Shown: positions 21,408-32,929 of the stretch, piece by piece
Position numbering within the stretch: the stretch's first letter is position 1
Layout of the letters: each line of letters begins with the position of its first letter
DNA from: Symsagittifera roscoffensis
Lineage: Eukaryota > Xenacoelomorpha > Acoela > Convolutidae
Length of the DNA stretch: 64,000 nucleotides
Reading direction: 5' to 3'
Assembly: GCF_963678635.1 (NCBI RefSeq)
Contig: NC_087066.1
Coordinates: 64,114,282-64,178,281, forward strand
Notes under the pieces: generated by a model
Told to the model about the DNA's origin: nothing
Seen by the model: the letters and a program-made list of their open reading frames with translations, nothing else
Database searches by the model: none
Translations under genes and position numbers: made by a program

Positions 21408-22512
21408 GTGAGCACAGAGGCTTTGAATTAAGTTCATCTACAAAACTTTTTTCAAAAAAACAAGAGTGCTCCTATGCCAGGGCAAATGTTGAATGCCAGG
21501 ACTTGAATGTTCTGACTGCACTTTAAGGCCAATTAAAAAGTTTTTCTATGAATAAAGGTCGAAATATTTGGGGAAAAAAATCATTTTGTTGTTCATTTCA
21601 TTCTCGACTCGCTATGTATAATACGTAAGTTTAGTTTAGCGTCTCATATTGTTTCGATAAGACTAAATTCCTCTTCTCAATTCAATCTGGAAAGCATTAA
21701 TTTGCCGTTTACGCGTGTAATAAGAACGCTATTCTCAAATTGACGTAAAATTAGCAGTTTTCAAACCACCATAACTTCACAATGAACCTTCTTAACTAAA
21801 ATGTCTTTTTAAATTTTAAAGTTGAGCTCAAATCAAAATTATCTTTCAGGTGCTGTAAAACATTTCCGTCAAAAACGCTCAGTCAAAAAGTCGAAAAATA
21901 ACTTTAAAAAAAACATCCCAAGCATAAAGAATCCTCACTACCTTCGAAAGCCTGAACAAAAAGACCTCAAAAAGGTAGCTCTTTTTAAACATAGATATAC
22001 TAATTTCAAGTAGTATTTAATGCCTTGCTGGTATCTACACAAAGCAAAGATTTTAATTAGCTTTTCAAAATTTAACAACAAAACAACAAAATTAACATTA
22101 CAATTTTCTAAAGTAAACTTTGAGTATGTCTCGTAAGATTAATCGATGTAAGAAATGATTAGCTAAATTGCCAGGACATTAAAAATGAATTGAGGAAACT
22201 TTTAAACTAAGAGTTTTTTTATCGGACACGTCAGGTACCCATCAAAAGAAACCGGTTGATGTACAACAAGCTCATGATCTTCCGACCGGCTACAGTTAAT
22301 TCTGTAAGTATATTGAAAAGAACAAGAAATTTTTTCGTTGAAAATTTTGTTTAATTTTTGTTGGAATTGTCGGAACATTGTTTTGATTCAATTTTGACGA
22401 AGAGCGCGGAAAAAATCCTGTACAATTTTTAATACTCTGTTCAGTAAAAAAAAATTGAAAAGTACACTTAATATTTGTTTTTGCGAGCTCTGAAGACAGC
22501 ATTGCATAAATT
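21408..22512 (+). other. intron sequence, no recognised feature
   Basis: AT-rich. A lysine-rich open stretch at 21822-22013 has no domain and poor coding character. Confidence 0.4.
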
Positions 22513-22735
22513 AGGGAGCGAAGGTGAACGGGTTATGTCTCCACTTCTGAATGGAGCAATTGATGGTCATGGTTCTTGCTCGTTGCTTGAGTATGAGTCA
22601 TCCTTGTCCAGCCCAGAAAAACAACAAAAAACTCCATTTAATTTTTTGGCAAGGGGCGTCACAGTTTCACCCTGAAGTGTATAACAGCTCGTATGTTGAT
22701 CTTTCCTCTGTGGGTAAATTATCTTAAATAAAATC
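22513..22735 (+). repeat. tRNA-derived SINE, copy 2 (diverged)
   Basis: Matches the SINE at 107-361 in order: GAAGGTGAACGGGTTATGTC (head), TTGCTCGTTGCTTGAG, CCAGCCCAGAAAAAC, then ACAGCTCGTATGTTGATC and GTGGGTAAA. The B box is degenerate, so it is unlikely to be transcribed. Confidence 0.68.
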
Positions 22736-23087
22736 ACCTTTAAAATAAACTATTTTAAATTCTATTCTTGTCTTTAGAAGGCCGAAATAAAAAATTGGGA
22801 AATTTTTGGGCGATCTTTTTTTCAGTGAATTTTAAAGTAGGACTCCAAGGGGTTCAAAATACAGAGGCCTCCTTGTTTTTTATGATCCTTTCAAAGAACT
22901 CGAAAAATCAGTCGAAAACATTCAAAGTTTTGAAAAAAAAATGGAAAAAACATCTTTTTGAAAGCCACATTTGAAAACTTTTGCATGTCTCCGTGTTTGT
23001 CATAAGCTGTTGGTGTTTTTGAAAACAATTATGTAATTTTCAAAAATTTCCTGGATAAAAAACTAGTTGTCAATAATGTTTTTTTAG

Positions 23088-23277
23088 CTGAAAAAAGCTT
23101 CAACTGGCGAACCGCTGATGAACATCTCAGTAAATGCTGCCGACTGCTCAGATGATCTCACCAGGTGTGCGGTGACCTTCAATGACCTTGAACCAGATAC
23201 GGAGTATACAGCCAACGTGTTTGTAGTCTCCACGCCTAGCCCATTCAGGAGGACATTCATTGGAGCGGTGTCTACTT
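23088..23277 (+). CDS. FN3 exon 6 (C-terminal half of the domain begun in exon 5)
   Basis: The acceptor is TTTTTTTAG, the donor ACTT|GTGAGT, and the phases are 0 to 1. The exon encodes about 63 residues: LKKASTGEPLMNISVNAADC, then CAVTFNDLEPDTEYTANVFV, the canonical L-x-P-x-T-x-Y-x-x-x-V motif of FN3 strands E-F, and a G-strand-like FRRTFIGAVST. Two cysteines (AADC and TRCA) flank DSDD-like acidic residues and may pair. This is the clearest FN3 signature in the gene. Confidence 0.82.
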
Positions 23278-23537
23278 GTGAGTTATACGGGCTATACAAT
23301 CTCAAATAAAAATTGTGATAATATTTTTCATGTTTTGTTCAAATCGCCCTTTTTAGACAGAAATAGTGATATTGATAGTAAAAATCAATATAATAATCAT
23401 AATAGGCATCGTATCAACAACAAAAAACAATCATACTCATAGGATCTGACCATGAGAAAAGAAATAATTCAAATCATGCTCAAAAAAATTTATTGAAATC
23501 ATCATAATAATTTATATCATTCTTGCGTATTTTTTTT

Positions 23538-24312
23538 TCTGAATTAAACACAAAAGAACAAAACTGAATTTAAAAAAAAATACAAAATAACAGAAAGCTG
23601 TATGTGAAACTTTTGAGGGGGGAGGGAGGGTGGTTTTAAACGTTTTCGAAAAGTTTGTCGACACCTTTTTTGGTCGACCAACATGCCTTTCAGGCATTAC
23701 GAGGCCAAACTGTGCACTAGATAGGCGCACATTTTTGTGTCTGTGTGTTCCTGGATTTCAGAGACAAATCTATAAACATGCTTAAATTTTGTCGGAGCGA
23801 TCAAACAAAATGAAAGAACAAAAGAAGAACAAACGGAGCCTCCTTGTTGTGAAATCCGCCTACAATTCGCAATATACCCAGTTTGGCCTCATAATGGAGC
23901 TGTCCAAGAAACCATAGCGATCAAAAACGACTCACAACGAGAAAACAAACCCACGCTGTTTTTACCTTCCCACCTCACACATCATATAAGCATCAATTTT
24001 ATGATTCAACAAAGGATTCCTACAAGATCAGACGTTTTAACAGATCAATTTTTTATATAACCGTTGGTAACGATGGAAAATTGATCCCCACAGAAATCAA
24101 GAGAAAATTGATCCAACAGAAATCAAGCAAGACGAGAAATATCTGTGTTTTTAAAATGAAATTTCGCCTTTAATGGCTTCAAAATTAACATAAAGCCCAA
24201 AATCAATTTTGAACGCCATAAATTTTGGAACCCACAACAAGGCGATAGAGCGAGTTTACAGCTATTTTAGGGGGAATTCGCAGAAATGGTTAAGAAATGT
24301 GATATACCAATA
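23538..24312 (+). repeat. 775-bp composite repeat, copy 1
   Basis: Repeated in the same orientation at 25006-25791 with high identity by eye. It contains a G-rich MITE-like remnant (GAGGGGGGAGGGAGGGTGG, then GGTCGACCAACATGCC), a CATTACGAGGCC MITE at 23695-23896, and a block with CAATTTTTTATATAACCGTT and AATTGATCC repeats. No coding capacity. Confidence 0.7.
23695..23896. mobile_element. MITE, CATTACGAGGCC family, copy 1 (202 bp)
   Basis: Inverted ends CATTACGAGGCCAAACTG and CAGTTTGGCCTCATAATG. Three more copies in the window (25165, 57745, 60784) share ends and interior. No target duplication is evident. Confidence 0.75.
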
Positions 24313-24429
24313 CAAAAACAATGAAGTAGGGTTGCTCCATGTAAAAAGAATTTTCAATCATTTAAACCATATCAATTGTCAATGACAAAATTTTACTTTT
24401 TTAGCTAAATTTGCTAGCTCTATATATAT

Positions 24430-24620
24430 ACAATTAAAAGAACCAAAGGGTAAAAAGGAATTAATCTGCAAATTGAAACACAAAAAAGTGACACAGCACT
24501 CTCTCCTACGGAGAGAATGAAAGTAGTAAGTTCAAAAATGAATGACCTGTTAATCAATTAGACTAAAGATTGAACTAAGCAGACTAAATAAGTGAATGGA
24601 ATCATATAATTCCTCAAAGC
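24430..24620 (-). repeat. TE-2 3' LTR remnant
   Basis: Homologous to 30737-30910, for example AAAAAGTGACACAGCACTCTC against AAAAAGTGACAGAGCATTCTC, and CAATTAGACTAAAGAT in both. The outer limit is not clear. Confidence 0.55.
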
Positions 24621-25005
24621 AGGAAAAAATCAAATCGAGGTAATTGTAAGTAACTGCTTCTTTTCTCTCTTCAAAAGAAAGGAAAGAAAAAAATTAAGCG
24701 CAGTTTTCTTCTTCACCAAAATTGATAGGAAAATTTACCAGACAAAATAATTGTGCCGTTAAACATATCAACTCCGCATTAATTTCAACAAACTAAAATC
24801 CGACGGATAAAATTTTAGCTAAACTGTTAATTGAATTCTACATTATATCAAAATGGTTAAAGTACTAAAATACCAAAGAATGTATAATATGATAGTTGGA
24901 AGCAATTAAAAGGCAATCATGTCACGGATTTTGCAATAAGTGAGCCGAAGATTTTGATCCGGAGGATTTTAAAAAATTAGCTAAGAAAATTCACTGCCTC
25001 TTTTG

Positions 25006-25791
25006 TCTGAATTAAACGCAAAAGACCCAAGCTGAATTTTACAAAAAAAATTACAAAATAACAGAAAGCTGTATGTAAAACCTTTGAGGGGGCGGGAGGG
25101 TGGTTTTAAATATTTTCGAAAAGTTTGCCGACACTTTTTTTGGTCAATCAATATGCCTTTCAGGCATTACGAGACCAAAGAACTCTGCACTAGATAGGCG
25201 CACATTTTTGTGTCTGTGTGTTCCTGGATTTCAGAGACAAATCTATAAACATGTTTAAATTTTGTCGGAACGATCAAACAAAATGAAAGAACAAAAGAAG
25301 AACAAAGGGACCTCTTTGTTGTGGAATCCGCCTACAATTCGCAATCTACCCAGTTTGGCCTCGTAATGAAGCTCTCCAAAAAACCATAGCGACCAAAACG
25401 ACTCACAACGAGAAAATAAACCCACGCTGTTTTTACCTTCCCACCTCACACCTCACATAAGCATCAATTTAATGATTCAACAAGAGATTTTTACAAGATC
25501 AGACGTTTTGACAGATCAATTTTTTATATAACCGTTGGTGACGATGTAAAATTGATCCCCACAGAAATCAAGAGAAAATTGATCCAACAGAAATCAAGCA
25601 AGACGAGAAATATCTGTTTTTGTGTTTTTAAAATGAAATTTGGCCTTAAATGGCTTCAAAATTAACATAAAGCCCAAAATCAATTTTGAACGCCATAAAT
25701 TTTGGAACCCACAACAAGGCGATAGAGCGAGTTTACAGCTATTTTAGTGCGAATTCGCAGAAATGGTTAAGAAATGTGATATACCAATACA
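25006..25791 (+). repeat. 775-bp composite repeat, copy 2 (inside TE-2)
   Basis: Second copy of 23538-24312 at an offset of about 1468 bp. It occupies the place of the TE-2 integrase core, so the copy arrived after or during the decay of TE-2. Confidence 0.7.
25165..25368. mobile_element. MITE, CATTACGAGGCC family, copy 2
   Basis: Carried within the composite repeat. Ends CATTACGAGACCAAAG and CAGTTTGGCCTCGTAATG. Confidence 0.72.
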
Positions 25792-25799
25792 TGGAAGTA

Positions 25800-26110
25800 A
25801 TTTTGTCTATTTAAATGGGGCCACCAGATATATTGACTATGTATTTCATTGCAATTTGGCCACGTTGCTCTTTGTGTAAGGTCTTCATCATGGCATTTCT
25901 ATGAGTAAAGGGAATCTTAAGTTTGCTATCCATATATTGTAATCCGTCGGATTCATGGAGGTCATACACAAAATGATAAAAAAAGATAGAGATTTTGAAT
26001 TAATCATCTCGACTTTGTTTTGACGTGCTTTAACGATGTTCTCAACATTGGATCATCTTCATTTGGAAGAACAACCTTTTTGGCATTTAAAAAGTATTTA
26101 AATCCAAAGG
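25800..26110 (-). pseudogene. TE-2 integrase N-terminal remnant
   Basis: The minus strand reads HESDGLQYMDSKLKIPF, then THRNAMMKTLHKEQRGQIAM and KYIVNISGGP. This follows the family pattern of a short beta segment, a proline, an H-x3-H-like stretch and the W-P-x-I region before the C-x2-C. The zinc-binding cysteines and the D-D-E core are not found downstream, because the composite repeat begins there. Confidence 0.5.
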
Positions 26111-26621
26111 AAGTTTCAACAAATTGAAGTTTTCACGGTTTTTATTTACAAATTTTTCCTGCTCTGTTGAAAGTGGGAACCCGAAATGAACTTGAATAAC
26201 GGAAGTGGAAGGAATATTTACGATATTTTTGTTTTCTTTATTTACATTGCTTACAGTTTTCTGTTCTAAAGGAAAATGATTTATGCTACGCTGAAGAAAT
26301 AAATATTGAAAGATTGCAGAATTTGAAAAAAAAAATTTTTAAAGAATAATAATAAAAAAACTCCGAGGCAATGCGTTTTGAGGTACAAAGTTTATTTCAA
26401 TTAATTTTCAAGTTATAAATTGGAAGAGTCGAGTTAATCAGATTTAGAACTAAATCTAGTAAGTAACTATGTAATCTTGCGTAATCGGAATTTTTTAATG
26501 ATGAACCATTTGAATTGCAGAACTGTTTTTGATTATCCGAAGGAAAAGTTGCCCTTTTCATTATTGTTAGCCACTACAAATTCTTCATCATAATGTGTTG
26601 GGTCAGAACACTTTCAGATAG

Positions 26622-27110
26622 ATTTCTTGAGATTAGGTAAGTTGATCTCTTATCCTTTCCTGCCAGGTGTATAATTTTGAAGTTAAATAGTAACAACCGA
26701 TTGACCCATCTAGTTAACCTACTGTGGTACGTTTATTCCCGTGGTTTGTCGAAAGAGCGGAAAATAGGGCTTTATGGTCTGTATTGACTTCGAAATCGGA
26801 TCCATAAAGGTAATTTTATAATGTTCCACCGCCCAAACAACCCCTACAAGTTACAATTCCTTGGTGGAATATTCAGATTCGTGTGGATTTTTAAAAAATC
26901 GTGAGGCAAAAGAAACAGTCTTCCAATCGTTGCCGGGGAGTTGTTCTGAATATGTCCCCAGTCCGTTGTGCGTCGGTTTTCATTCTGATATTTTATTTTA
27001 CTTCATAAGTGCTACTCTCTGTCAAACTAACAAACTTTTGTTTAATTCTCTCAAAAGCTTTTGTATGGTCTTCATTCCAAATGAAACTGGTTTTCTTAAA
27101 TAACAAAGAA
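26622..27110 (-). pseudogene. TE-2 RNase H remnant
   Basis: The minus strand has HSRLTRWVNRLLLFNFKIIH near 26720-26640, then LAGKDKRSTYLISRN. This is the end of a Gypsy RNase H domain and corresponds to SRLTRWIDRLIPFQFDIKHL in TE-1. Upstream pieces include FIWNEDHTKAFERIKQK. Frame changes and stops interrupt the domain. Confidence 0.6.
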
Positions 27111-28870
27111 CGAAGAGGGTGTCTCAGGAATGCTAAATTTGGGACGAGCTAAAGATTTTGATTTGTAGACCCGAACAGCAATCTTAGTTCTTTCATGTTT
27201 ATCTTCTAGTTCTTTCTTTCCTTGGTAAATCTTGAATGCTTTTGTTTTATCAATCAACGGACCAGTTGACCATTTAACGGCGAATTTTAGTTGTCTGAAA
27301 TCCATAAAACTTTGTAAACTGTGTTTTTCTGTTCTAAGAAGCTTCCTTTGGATGCAAATAAAATGCCGTCTAAGTAATAGTTTGTAAGCGGAAACCTACG
27401 TAACATTGAGTCCATGACTCTTTGAAATTCGTTATGCATATCGCCAAGTCCGTAAAAATCAGCTAAAAATTGATAAGTGCCGGTAATATTGCCACCTAAT
27501 ATACTACAATTACACTGGTTGCTAGTAAACTTTTCCAAGGACAGTTGACTATAGCCGTTTCTTAAATCTGATTTAGTGAACCATACATCTCCAACGGAAT
27601 CATTTAAAAAATTTGCCCCTACGTTATTTTACATCAAAAGGGCTATTCACTGTCAAACTAACCATTTTTTTTTTAATTCTCTCAAAAGTTTTTGTATGGT
27701 CTTTATTCCAATGTAAACTGGACTTCTTAAATAACAAAGGACGAGGAAGGCGTCTCAGAGATGCTAAAATTGGGACGAGCTTAAGGTATTGATTTGTAGA
27801 CCTGAACAACGATCTTAGTTCTTTCATGTTTAACTTCTAGTTCTTTCTTTCCTTGGTAAATCTTGAATGCTTTTGTTTTATCAATCAACGGACCATTTGA
27901 CCATTTAACGGCGAACTTTAATTGTCTGAAATCCATAAAACTTTGTAAACTGTGTTTTTCTGTTCTAAGAAGCTTCCTTTGGATGCAAATATAATGCCGT
28001 CTAAGTAATAGTTTGTAAGCGGAAACCTACCTAACATTGAGTCCATGACTCTTTGAAATTCGTTAGGCATATCGCCAAGTCCGTAAAAATCAGCTAAAAA
28101 TTGATAAGTGCCGGTAATATTGCCACCTAATATACTTCAATTACACTGGTTGCTAGTAAACTTTCCAAGGACAGTTGACTATAGCCGTTTCTTAAATCTG
28201 ATTTAGTGAACCATACATCTCCAACGGAATCATTTAAAAAATTTGCCCCTACGTTATTTTACATCAAAAGGGCTATTCACTGTCAAACTAACCATTTTTT
28301 TTTAATTCTCTCAAAAGTTTTTGTATGGTCTTTATTCCAATGTAAACTGGACTTCTTAAATAACAAAGGACGAAGAAGGCGTCTCAAAGATGCTAAATTT
28401 GGGACGAGCTTAAGGTATTGATTTGTAGACCTGAACAACGATCTTAGTTCTTTCATGTTTAACTTCTAGTTCTTTCGTTCATTGGTAAATCTTAAATGTT
28501 TTTTTTATCAATCAGCGGACCATTTGACCAATGAACGGCAAAACTAAAATTGTCTGAAATCCATAAGATTTTGTAAACTGTGTTTCTGTGTTCTAAGAAG
28601 CTTCCTTTGGATGCAACTAAAATGTTGCCTAAATAATAGTTTGGAAACAAATTTTTTCCTAACGTTGAGTCCATGACTCTTTGAAATTCGTTAGGCATAT
28701 CGCCAAGTCCATAAAAACTAGCTAAAAACTGATAATTGCCGGTATTATTGCCACCTAATATACTAAAATTACACTGGTTGCTAGTAAGAATATCCAAGGA
28801 CAGTTGACTCCAGGCTTTTCTTAAATCTGAGTTAGTGAACTATACATCTCCAACGAAATCATTTTAAAAA
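26990..28870 (-). repeat. TE-2 reverse transcriptase segment present three times in tandem (period 630 bp)
   Basis: CTTAAATAACAAAG recurs at 27095, 27725 and about 28355, and every other landmark follows with the same spacing. Each unit on the minus strand carries the RT block QCNFSILGGN... FYGLGDMPNEFQRVMDS ... NYYLDGILFASKG and the connection LRSLFRSTNQYLKLVPILAS. Copies differ by scattered substitutions. Units 1 and 2 are more alike than unit 3. The catalytic Y-x-D-D is YLDG in one unit and YLGN in the third, so none is active. Confidence 0.82.
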
Positions 28871-29074
28871 ATTGCCTCTACTTTGTCTACAAGTTAAGTT
28901 GATTGATTTGTCTTTTTCAAAAGTAATGACAATTGGGCTAATGGATTGATCTTCCTCACAATTTTTCAGCTTTTTAAAGTGTTTTTCCGATTTGAGCCAG
29001 TTTAATCGTGTTGATGAAGGGAAACGCGTCCACCTCTTATTTGAATAGGCTTCAGTTGAATACGGTTCGTCCAA
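28492..29074 (-). pseudogene. TE-2 reverse transcriptase, 5' part
   Basis: 29074-28859 includes FPSSTRLNWLKSE, EDQSISPIVITFEKDKSINL (the palm/fingers S-P-I-V-I motif also seen in TE-1), and 28797-28492 has TSNQCNFSILGGNNTGNYQF and FYGLGDMPNEFQRVMDS. The F-x-K-L-D-L segment is lost between them. The YxDD box reads YLGN. Confidence 0.65.
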
Positions 29075-29439
29075 GTGAGGGATTTTTATGTGTTGTTTTC
29101 CAATCCGTGTAAAAGTCTTGGAAATGTGTTCGATTTCCTTGTCTTTTCGGCGGTAGAAATAAAATTTATTGATTTACAGATCTTTTTGGTCTGAAAATGA
29201 AGTAAGTGCTTCTGTGGTAACTCGATCCCCATTTTAGGCTACTTGTAATTTCCAAGGATATTCCTCTGGTGACTTTCTGTCAGGAAGAAATTACATTCTT
29301 CGTGTTTCCATCCATTTGAGAAAACTGGGACTCTCAGCTTCCCAGTGATGTTGATAGCGTTGTCTGTGAACCCGCAGTATAGTTTTTTGTTGCTTTATCC
29401 ACCGGATAAATCTTCAATTAAGGATCAGGTAATTTAAAT

Positions 29440-29510
29440 TCGTGGAGAACATTTCTCCTGAGAAAACAAACCTGACTAGCGGAGTCAACTTGTCTTTTCA
29501 AAATTACTAA
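29440..29510 (-). pseudogene. TE-2 protease active-site remnant
   Basis: The minus strand reads LKRQVDSASQVCFLRRNVLH. It matches the D-S/T-G-S loop of Gypsy proteases, but the glycine is replaced by alanine. Only a short piece is readable. Confidence 0.45.
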
Positions 29511-29744
29511 TTTTTTTGCCGAAGCCGATATTCATCAGTTTAGTTGAGTTTTTTGCTTCGTCGTCAAAAATCGTAGTTATAATTAATACAGAACAATCAT
29601 CGTTGTCGTTCTGTCCCAAACCATGCGTTGCTCACTCTAAATTATTCTCTGTTTACACGGTCTATATTTACACCCGGTTGATCCGAAAGATTTTTGAGAT
29701 CTGTATTATCTACAGTTTAGTTATTTCCAATGTTTACTTTCTTA

Positions 29745-29880
29745 CGGCAGGTTTACATAGTTTGATGAAATGGTCTTTGTTTTTATAGGATGGACAGTTT
29801 GTGTCATTCGTCGTGAAATTTGCTGGATGTACTTTACAGAATGTACCGCTACTTTTCATACCGGTGTTGTTTCGTTCATA
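29745..29880 (-). pseudogene. TE-2 gag zinc-knuckle remnant
   Basis: The minus strand reads NFTTNDTNCPSYKNKDHFIK and then LC, equivalent to the CPA...C-x2-C...GHF...C nucleocapsid of TE-1 and TE-3. Several cysteines are lost. Confidence 0.45.
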
Positions 29881-30251
29881 ATTCAAAGTTGGTTCTCGTT
29901 TCACGTTAAAATGATTTTACGATTTGTGTACTGATAATCCTATGGATTTTAAAAATTTTATTTATCTTTATATGATTGGTTATCCTTTTTTATCTATTAG
30001 CGCAACGGTGGTAAGGTTTCCGTCAGTCGCTTTCTCTGTATGTCTGAATTTTCCATATTGTTTATAATGATTTGCCCTATCTATTTGTCTTCTCCGGCAA
30101 ATATGTCACGTTTTTTCGCCATATCAGCTAAAACTTCCTTCAATTGCTCCCATGACTCTTTTTTGCTTTGCTTTCTTTTTAACAATTCGTGCCTTTGAAA
30201 TGTGACATTTGTTTTTCACGCGAAGGCCGTTGCTAAGTTTTCCTAAAATTC

Positions 30252-30693
30252 TTAGAAGGAAATTTGGAGGATGTTTACCCATGTAAATTTCTGTCCAATT
30301 ATCATTTTTACTTCGTTTCCGAAGGCTAGATAGAGGATTAAGCGACGTTTCTTGACGACTTTGCCGATTCTCATTCCGTTGAATTGTTCAGTTTCTGTTT
30401 TGATCGATGCCACCTCTTCGTCGTCGAATTTTTTCTGCTCTTCCATATTCCTCTCTGGTTGTGCTTTTTTCTGGTTTTCCGATTCGGTCTCCGTCGGATT
30501 CTCAAGTTCAGGTAGATGTGGATGGTGTCTTTCCATCGGGTTCAGTAGATTTTCGATATCTACAACTTCGTTCTCAAATATAGCTAATTGAAAAAGACGT
30601 CTCCACTCTTCCCAAGGGAGTGGTGGGTCCATCGTATGGTTCTGCCAATATGAAGGTATTACTCTCCTGTTAGTTTTGTTGTTTGACAGCGCC
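30252..30693 (-). pseudogene. TE-2 gag N-terminal region
   Basis: An open stretch of about 147 codons. It begins right after the LTR and includes MDPPLPWEEWRRLFQLAIFE, the P-P-x-P-W-E-x-W-x-x-x-F motif common at the start of Gypsy gag proteins. A glutamate- and lysine-rich middle (ENPTETESENQKKAQPERN) and RLILYLAFGNEV follow, the last comparable to the R-x-x-A-L-L-x-x-x-G start of the capsid. It would form the element's particle protein. The downstream capsid is degraded. Confidence 0.65.
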
Positions 30694-30694
30694 A

Positions 30695-30920
30695 TGATAA
30701 AGTGTTACTTTGTTAGAGCTAACTCTACTTATTTACAATTAAAAAAATAAAAGGATAAAAGTGAATTTATTTTAAAGTGTAAACATTAAAAAGTGACAGA
30801 GCATTCTCTCCGCATTCTCTCCGAGCAAACATAAATGACGTGTTAAATCAATTAGACTAAAGATCAAACTAAGTAGACTACAGACATAAGTGGAATCACA
30901 TCACTCATAAGACAAGACAG
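30695..30920 (-). repeat. TE-2 5' LTR (inner part)
   Basis: On the minus strand the LTR-like sequence ends at TTTATCA and is followed at once by TGGCGCTGTC, a primer-site-like sequence parallel to TE-1 and TE-3. The outer end is not defined. Confidence 0.5.
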
Positions 30921-31245
30921 GACGTGTAAAAGAAGTTTTAACATTAACAATAGAACCAAATAAAAAAATCGAAAAAAAAGTTTCTAATAATAAATGTGGA
31001 AAAAAATTTCCATGGGACTTTTAGAAGTTTGTGCAACAAAAGACAAATTCTGAATTTTCCAGCCTGCATTTTTAAGGACATGCTGACATTTTATAATTTT
31101 TTTCACGACAGCATTATTTCAAAGAAGTCCTGTAAATACGCATGATCAATCGATAAAAAACGGATATTGGGAAAAAAACTTTTCACCGTGATCAATGTAT
31201 GGCCAGAAGATTATTGGTTTACAAAGTCTGATTATAAAAGTGCAT

Positions 31246-31346
31246 ACAACTTTTTTAGTCTATTATTCGGAAATATTACCGGAAACTATAAGTTTCTAAT
31301 CTGATTTTACGGATTAGGAGATGTGTACAATGAAGTTTATGTCAGA
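31246..31346 (+). pseudogene. isolated reverse transcriptase fragment
   Basis: The plus strand reads LFGNITGNYKFLI, a stop, then FYGLGDVYNEV. It matches the same RT block as in TE-2. A separate Gypsy fragment in the opposite orientation to TE-2. Confidence 0.55.
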
Positions 31347-32021
31347 CGCAATCAGCTGAGCAAACCCTTTTGATTTAGGATAGATTATGAACATAGCAAT
31401 CTTCAGGCTGTATATTTAAATAATGTACAGAGGATTTTTTGTATTCAGATGGAAAATGGAATTGGTAAAATATCAGTGTTTGGATCATGGTAATTAAACA
31501 AGTTTTTCTGTGTTTTTTTTCTTTAAAAATATCAATACTGTGGTTCAATACATTACTGGCGACGCGTTATCTGATTAGTACCAGAGTTTGTTTTATAGTT
31601 TGTATTAACTGAAATGATTCCATTGTTTTTTGTTAATTGGTTCCATAATAAGAAAATAATGAGAGATTTTTTGTTCTCATTTGATAAAACTTCAGTTTCG
31701 AAAATTTTTTCTCACATTTTTTTGATCTTTTTCGACCTCTAACATGTCTACTCAAAAGTTGAATTAATTTTTGCAAAAGCCTATCTAAACTTTAAAACAA
31801 AAATCAGAATTGTTGAGAAAAAACTCAAGCTAGATAACAATCAATGCTTCGTTCGGAATTTTACAACAGGTTACTCATGAAACCTATAAATTTATTAGTT
31901 ATTCTGTCATCAAAAACTGGCCTTTTTTGACGAAATAGTTGAGTCTTTTAATAGATGGAAATTTTTATAGCTTCCAAAAAAGCTCTCAAAAAACGAAGAC
32001 ATAATATTAACAGTCTTTACC

Positions 32022-32104
32022 CAGGGGCGGATCTAGAAAAAACGCCTTTTTTCAACGCTCCCACCTACCCCTACCCCCACCCCCCCCCCCTAAATCTGCT
32101 GGTG
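32022..32104. mobile_element. truncated hAT-like MITE, family A, at the start of duplicated unit 1
   Basis: It begins CAGGGGCGGATCTAGAAAAA and reaches a C-run followed by CCCTAAATCTGCTGGTGG within 83 bp, so the interior is deleted. The right part is present again at 37597-37646. Confidence 0.65.
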
Positions 32105-32261
32105 GTCTCATCAATTTTTTGCCAATCTCTAGAAACTCAGATCAATCGTTGGCTCGAAAAAACAGTCATAATACTATTGCTACATCTAGCATCTTTGGGG
32201 AATCCTTTCAGATTTTCAAGAAACGAAGAAACGCTATTGAAAAAATTCAATATTCCGATGA

Positions 32262-32542
32262 ATGAAAACTCGTAGGTCGACGTTTAAGAAAGTAACCACA
32301 AAAACAGTTGAAATTATCAACGTACAAAAATTGACGCTAAATTGAAAACCAGAGGTAAAACGGACGCGCCTTAAAATTGGATGGATTGCGCCACTTGACC
32401 ATCTCCACGAGAGTGGCTGGAAAAAAGTTTCTTTCGCAAACTGTTTTCTGAAGACCCACAAATGCAAAAAATCAGCGATCGAATTAGAAGCCTTAAGCGT
32501 GTTGTGGATTGTCGAACATAGCAAGAATTACTTCACAGCTTA
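32262..32542 (+). pseudogene. Gypsy RNase H fragment, unit 1
   Basis: The plus strand reads LDHLHESGWKKVSFANCFLK and AIELEALSVLWIVEHSKNYF, the E-x-L-A-V-V-W-A-x-E region of Gypsy RNase H. A stop (AAATTGAAAACC, in place of AAATTTAAAACC in unit 2) interrupts the upstream part. It ends 68 bp before FN3 exon a. Confidence 0.6.
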
Positions 32543-32609
32543 AGATTTTAAGAGTATTTTAATGTTCTTTCAAAAATCTCCTCAAGGAGTTTTTATTTTG
32601 TAACAGCAG

Positions 32610-32777
32610 CCTTGCCAGTGGACTTCATCAGCAGTTCGTTTGAAGCCTCTTCTTACATGATTCGAGTGAACTTCGAGAATCTCCCTTTTGGGAACACTGA
32701 TGAAATTGTAGAGTTCACAATTGTGGTTGCCGAGATGTCAGAAGGCACCAACATCAAAGCCAACAACGTGGTCAATG
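32610..32777 (+). CDS. FN3 exon a1
   Basis: The acceptor is TTTTGTAACAGCAG, with a tandem CAG that could also start the exon 3 bases earlier. The donor AATG|GTCCGT is modest. Phase 1 to phase 1 with 56 codons. It encodes LPVDFISSSFEASSYMIRVN, then FENLPFGNTDEIVEFTIVVA and TNIKANNVVN. The pattern fits strands A to C' of an FN3 domain with FTIVV as strand C. An earlier donor (AAC|GTGGTC at 32767, phase 0) is possible, but it would not match the phase 1 start of exon b. Duplicated as exon a2 at 38154. Confidence 0.65.
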
Positions 32778-32929
32778 GTCCGTATTTATTTACAGACGTG
32801 TTTTTTGTGGTTCGATAAAAGTTTTTCAAGCTAACCTTCTTTTTTTCAAAATCGAGTCATACTTTTGTTAGCACATGGTCTTTCGGTTGGATTGTAGCTG
32901 CTCTGACAGAGTTCTGGGACTAACCTTGC

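Larger units (their letters stand above)
24430..30920 (-). mobile_element. TE-2: old, rearranged Ty3/Gypsy-like retrotransposon on the minus strand
   Basis: LTR-like sequences at about 24430-24620 and 30737-30910 share ATTAGACTAAAGAT, AACTAAG(C/T)AGACTA and GTGGAATCA-like strings. Between them, read on the minus strand, are gag, a zinc knuckle, a protease remnant, reverse transcriptase, RNase H and the start of integrase, in Ty3/Gypsy order. All are broken. A 630-bp RT part is present three times and most of the integrase is missing, with the composite repeat at 25006-25791 in its place. Confidence 0.78.
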
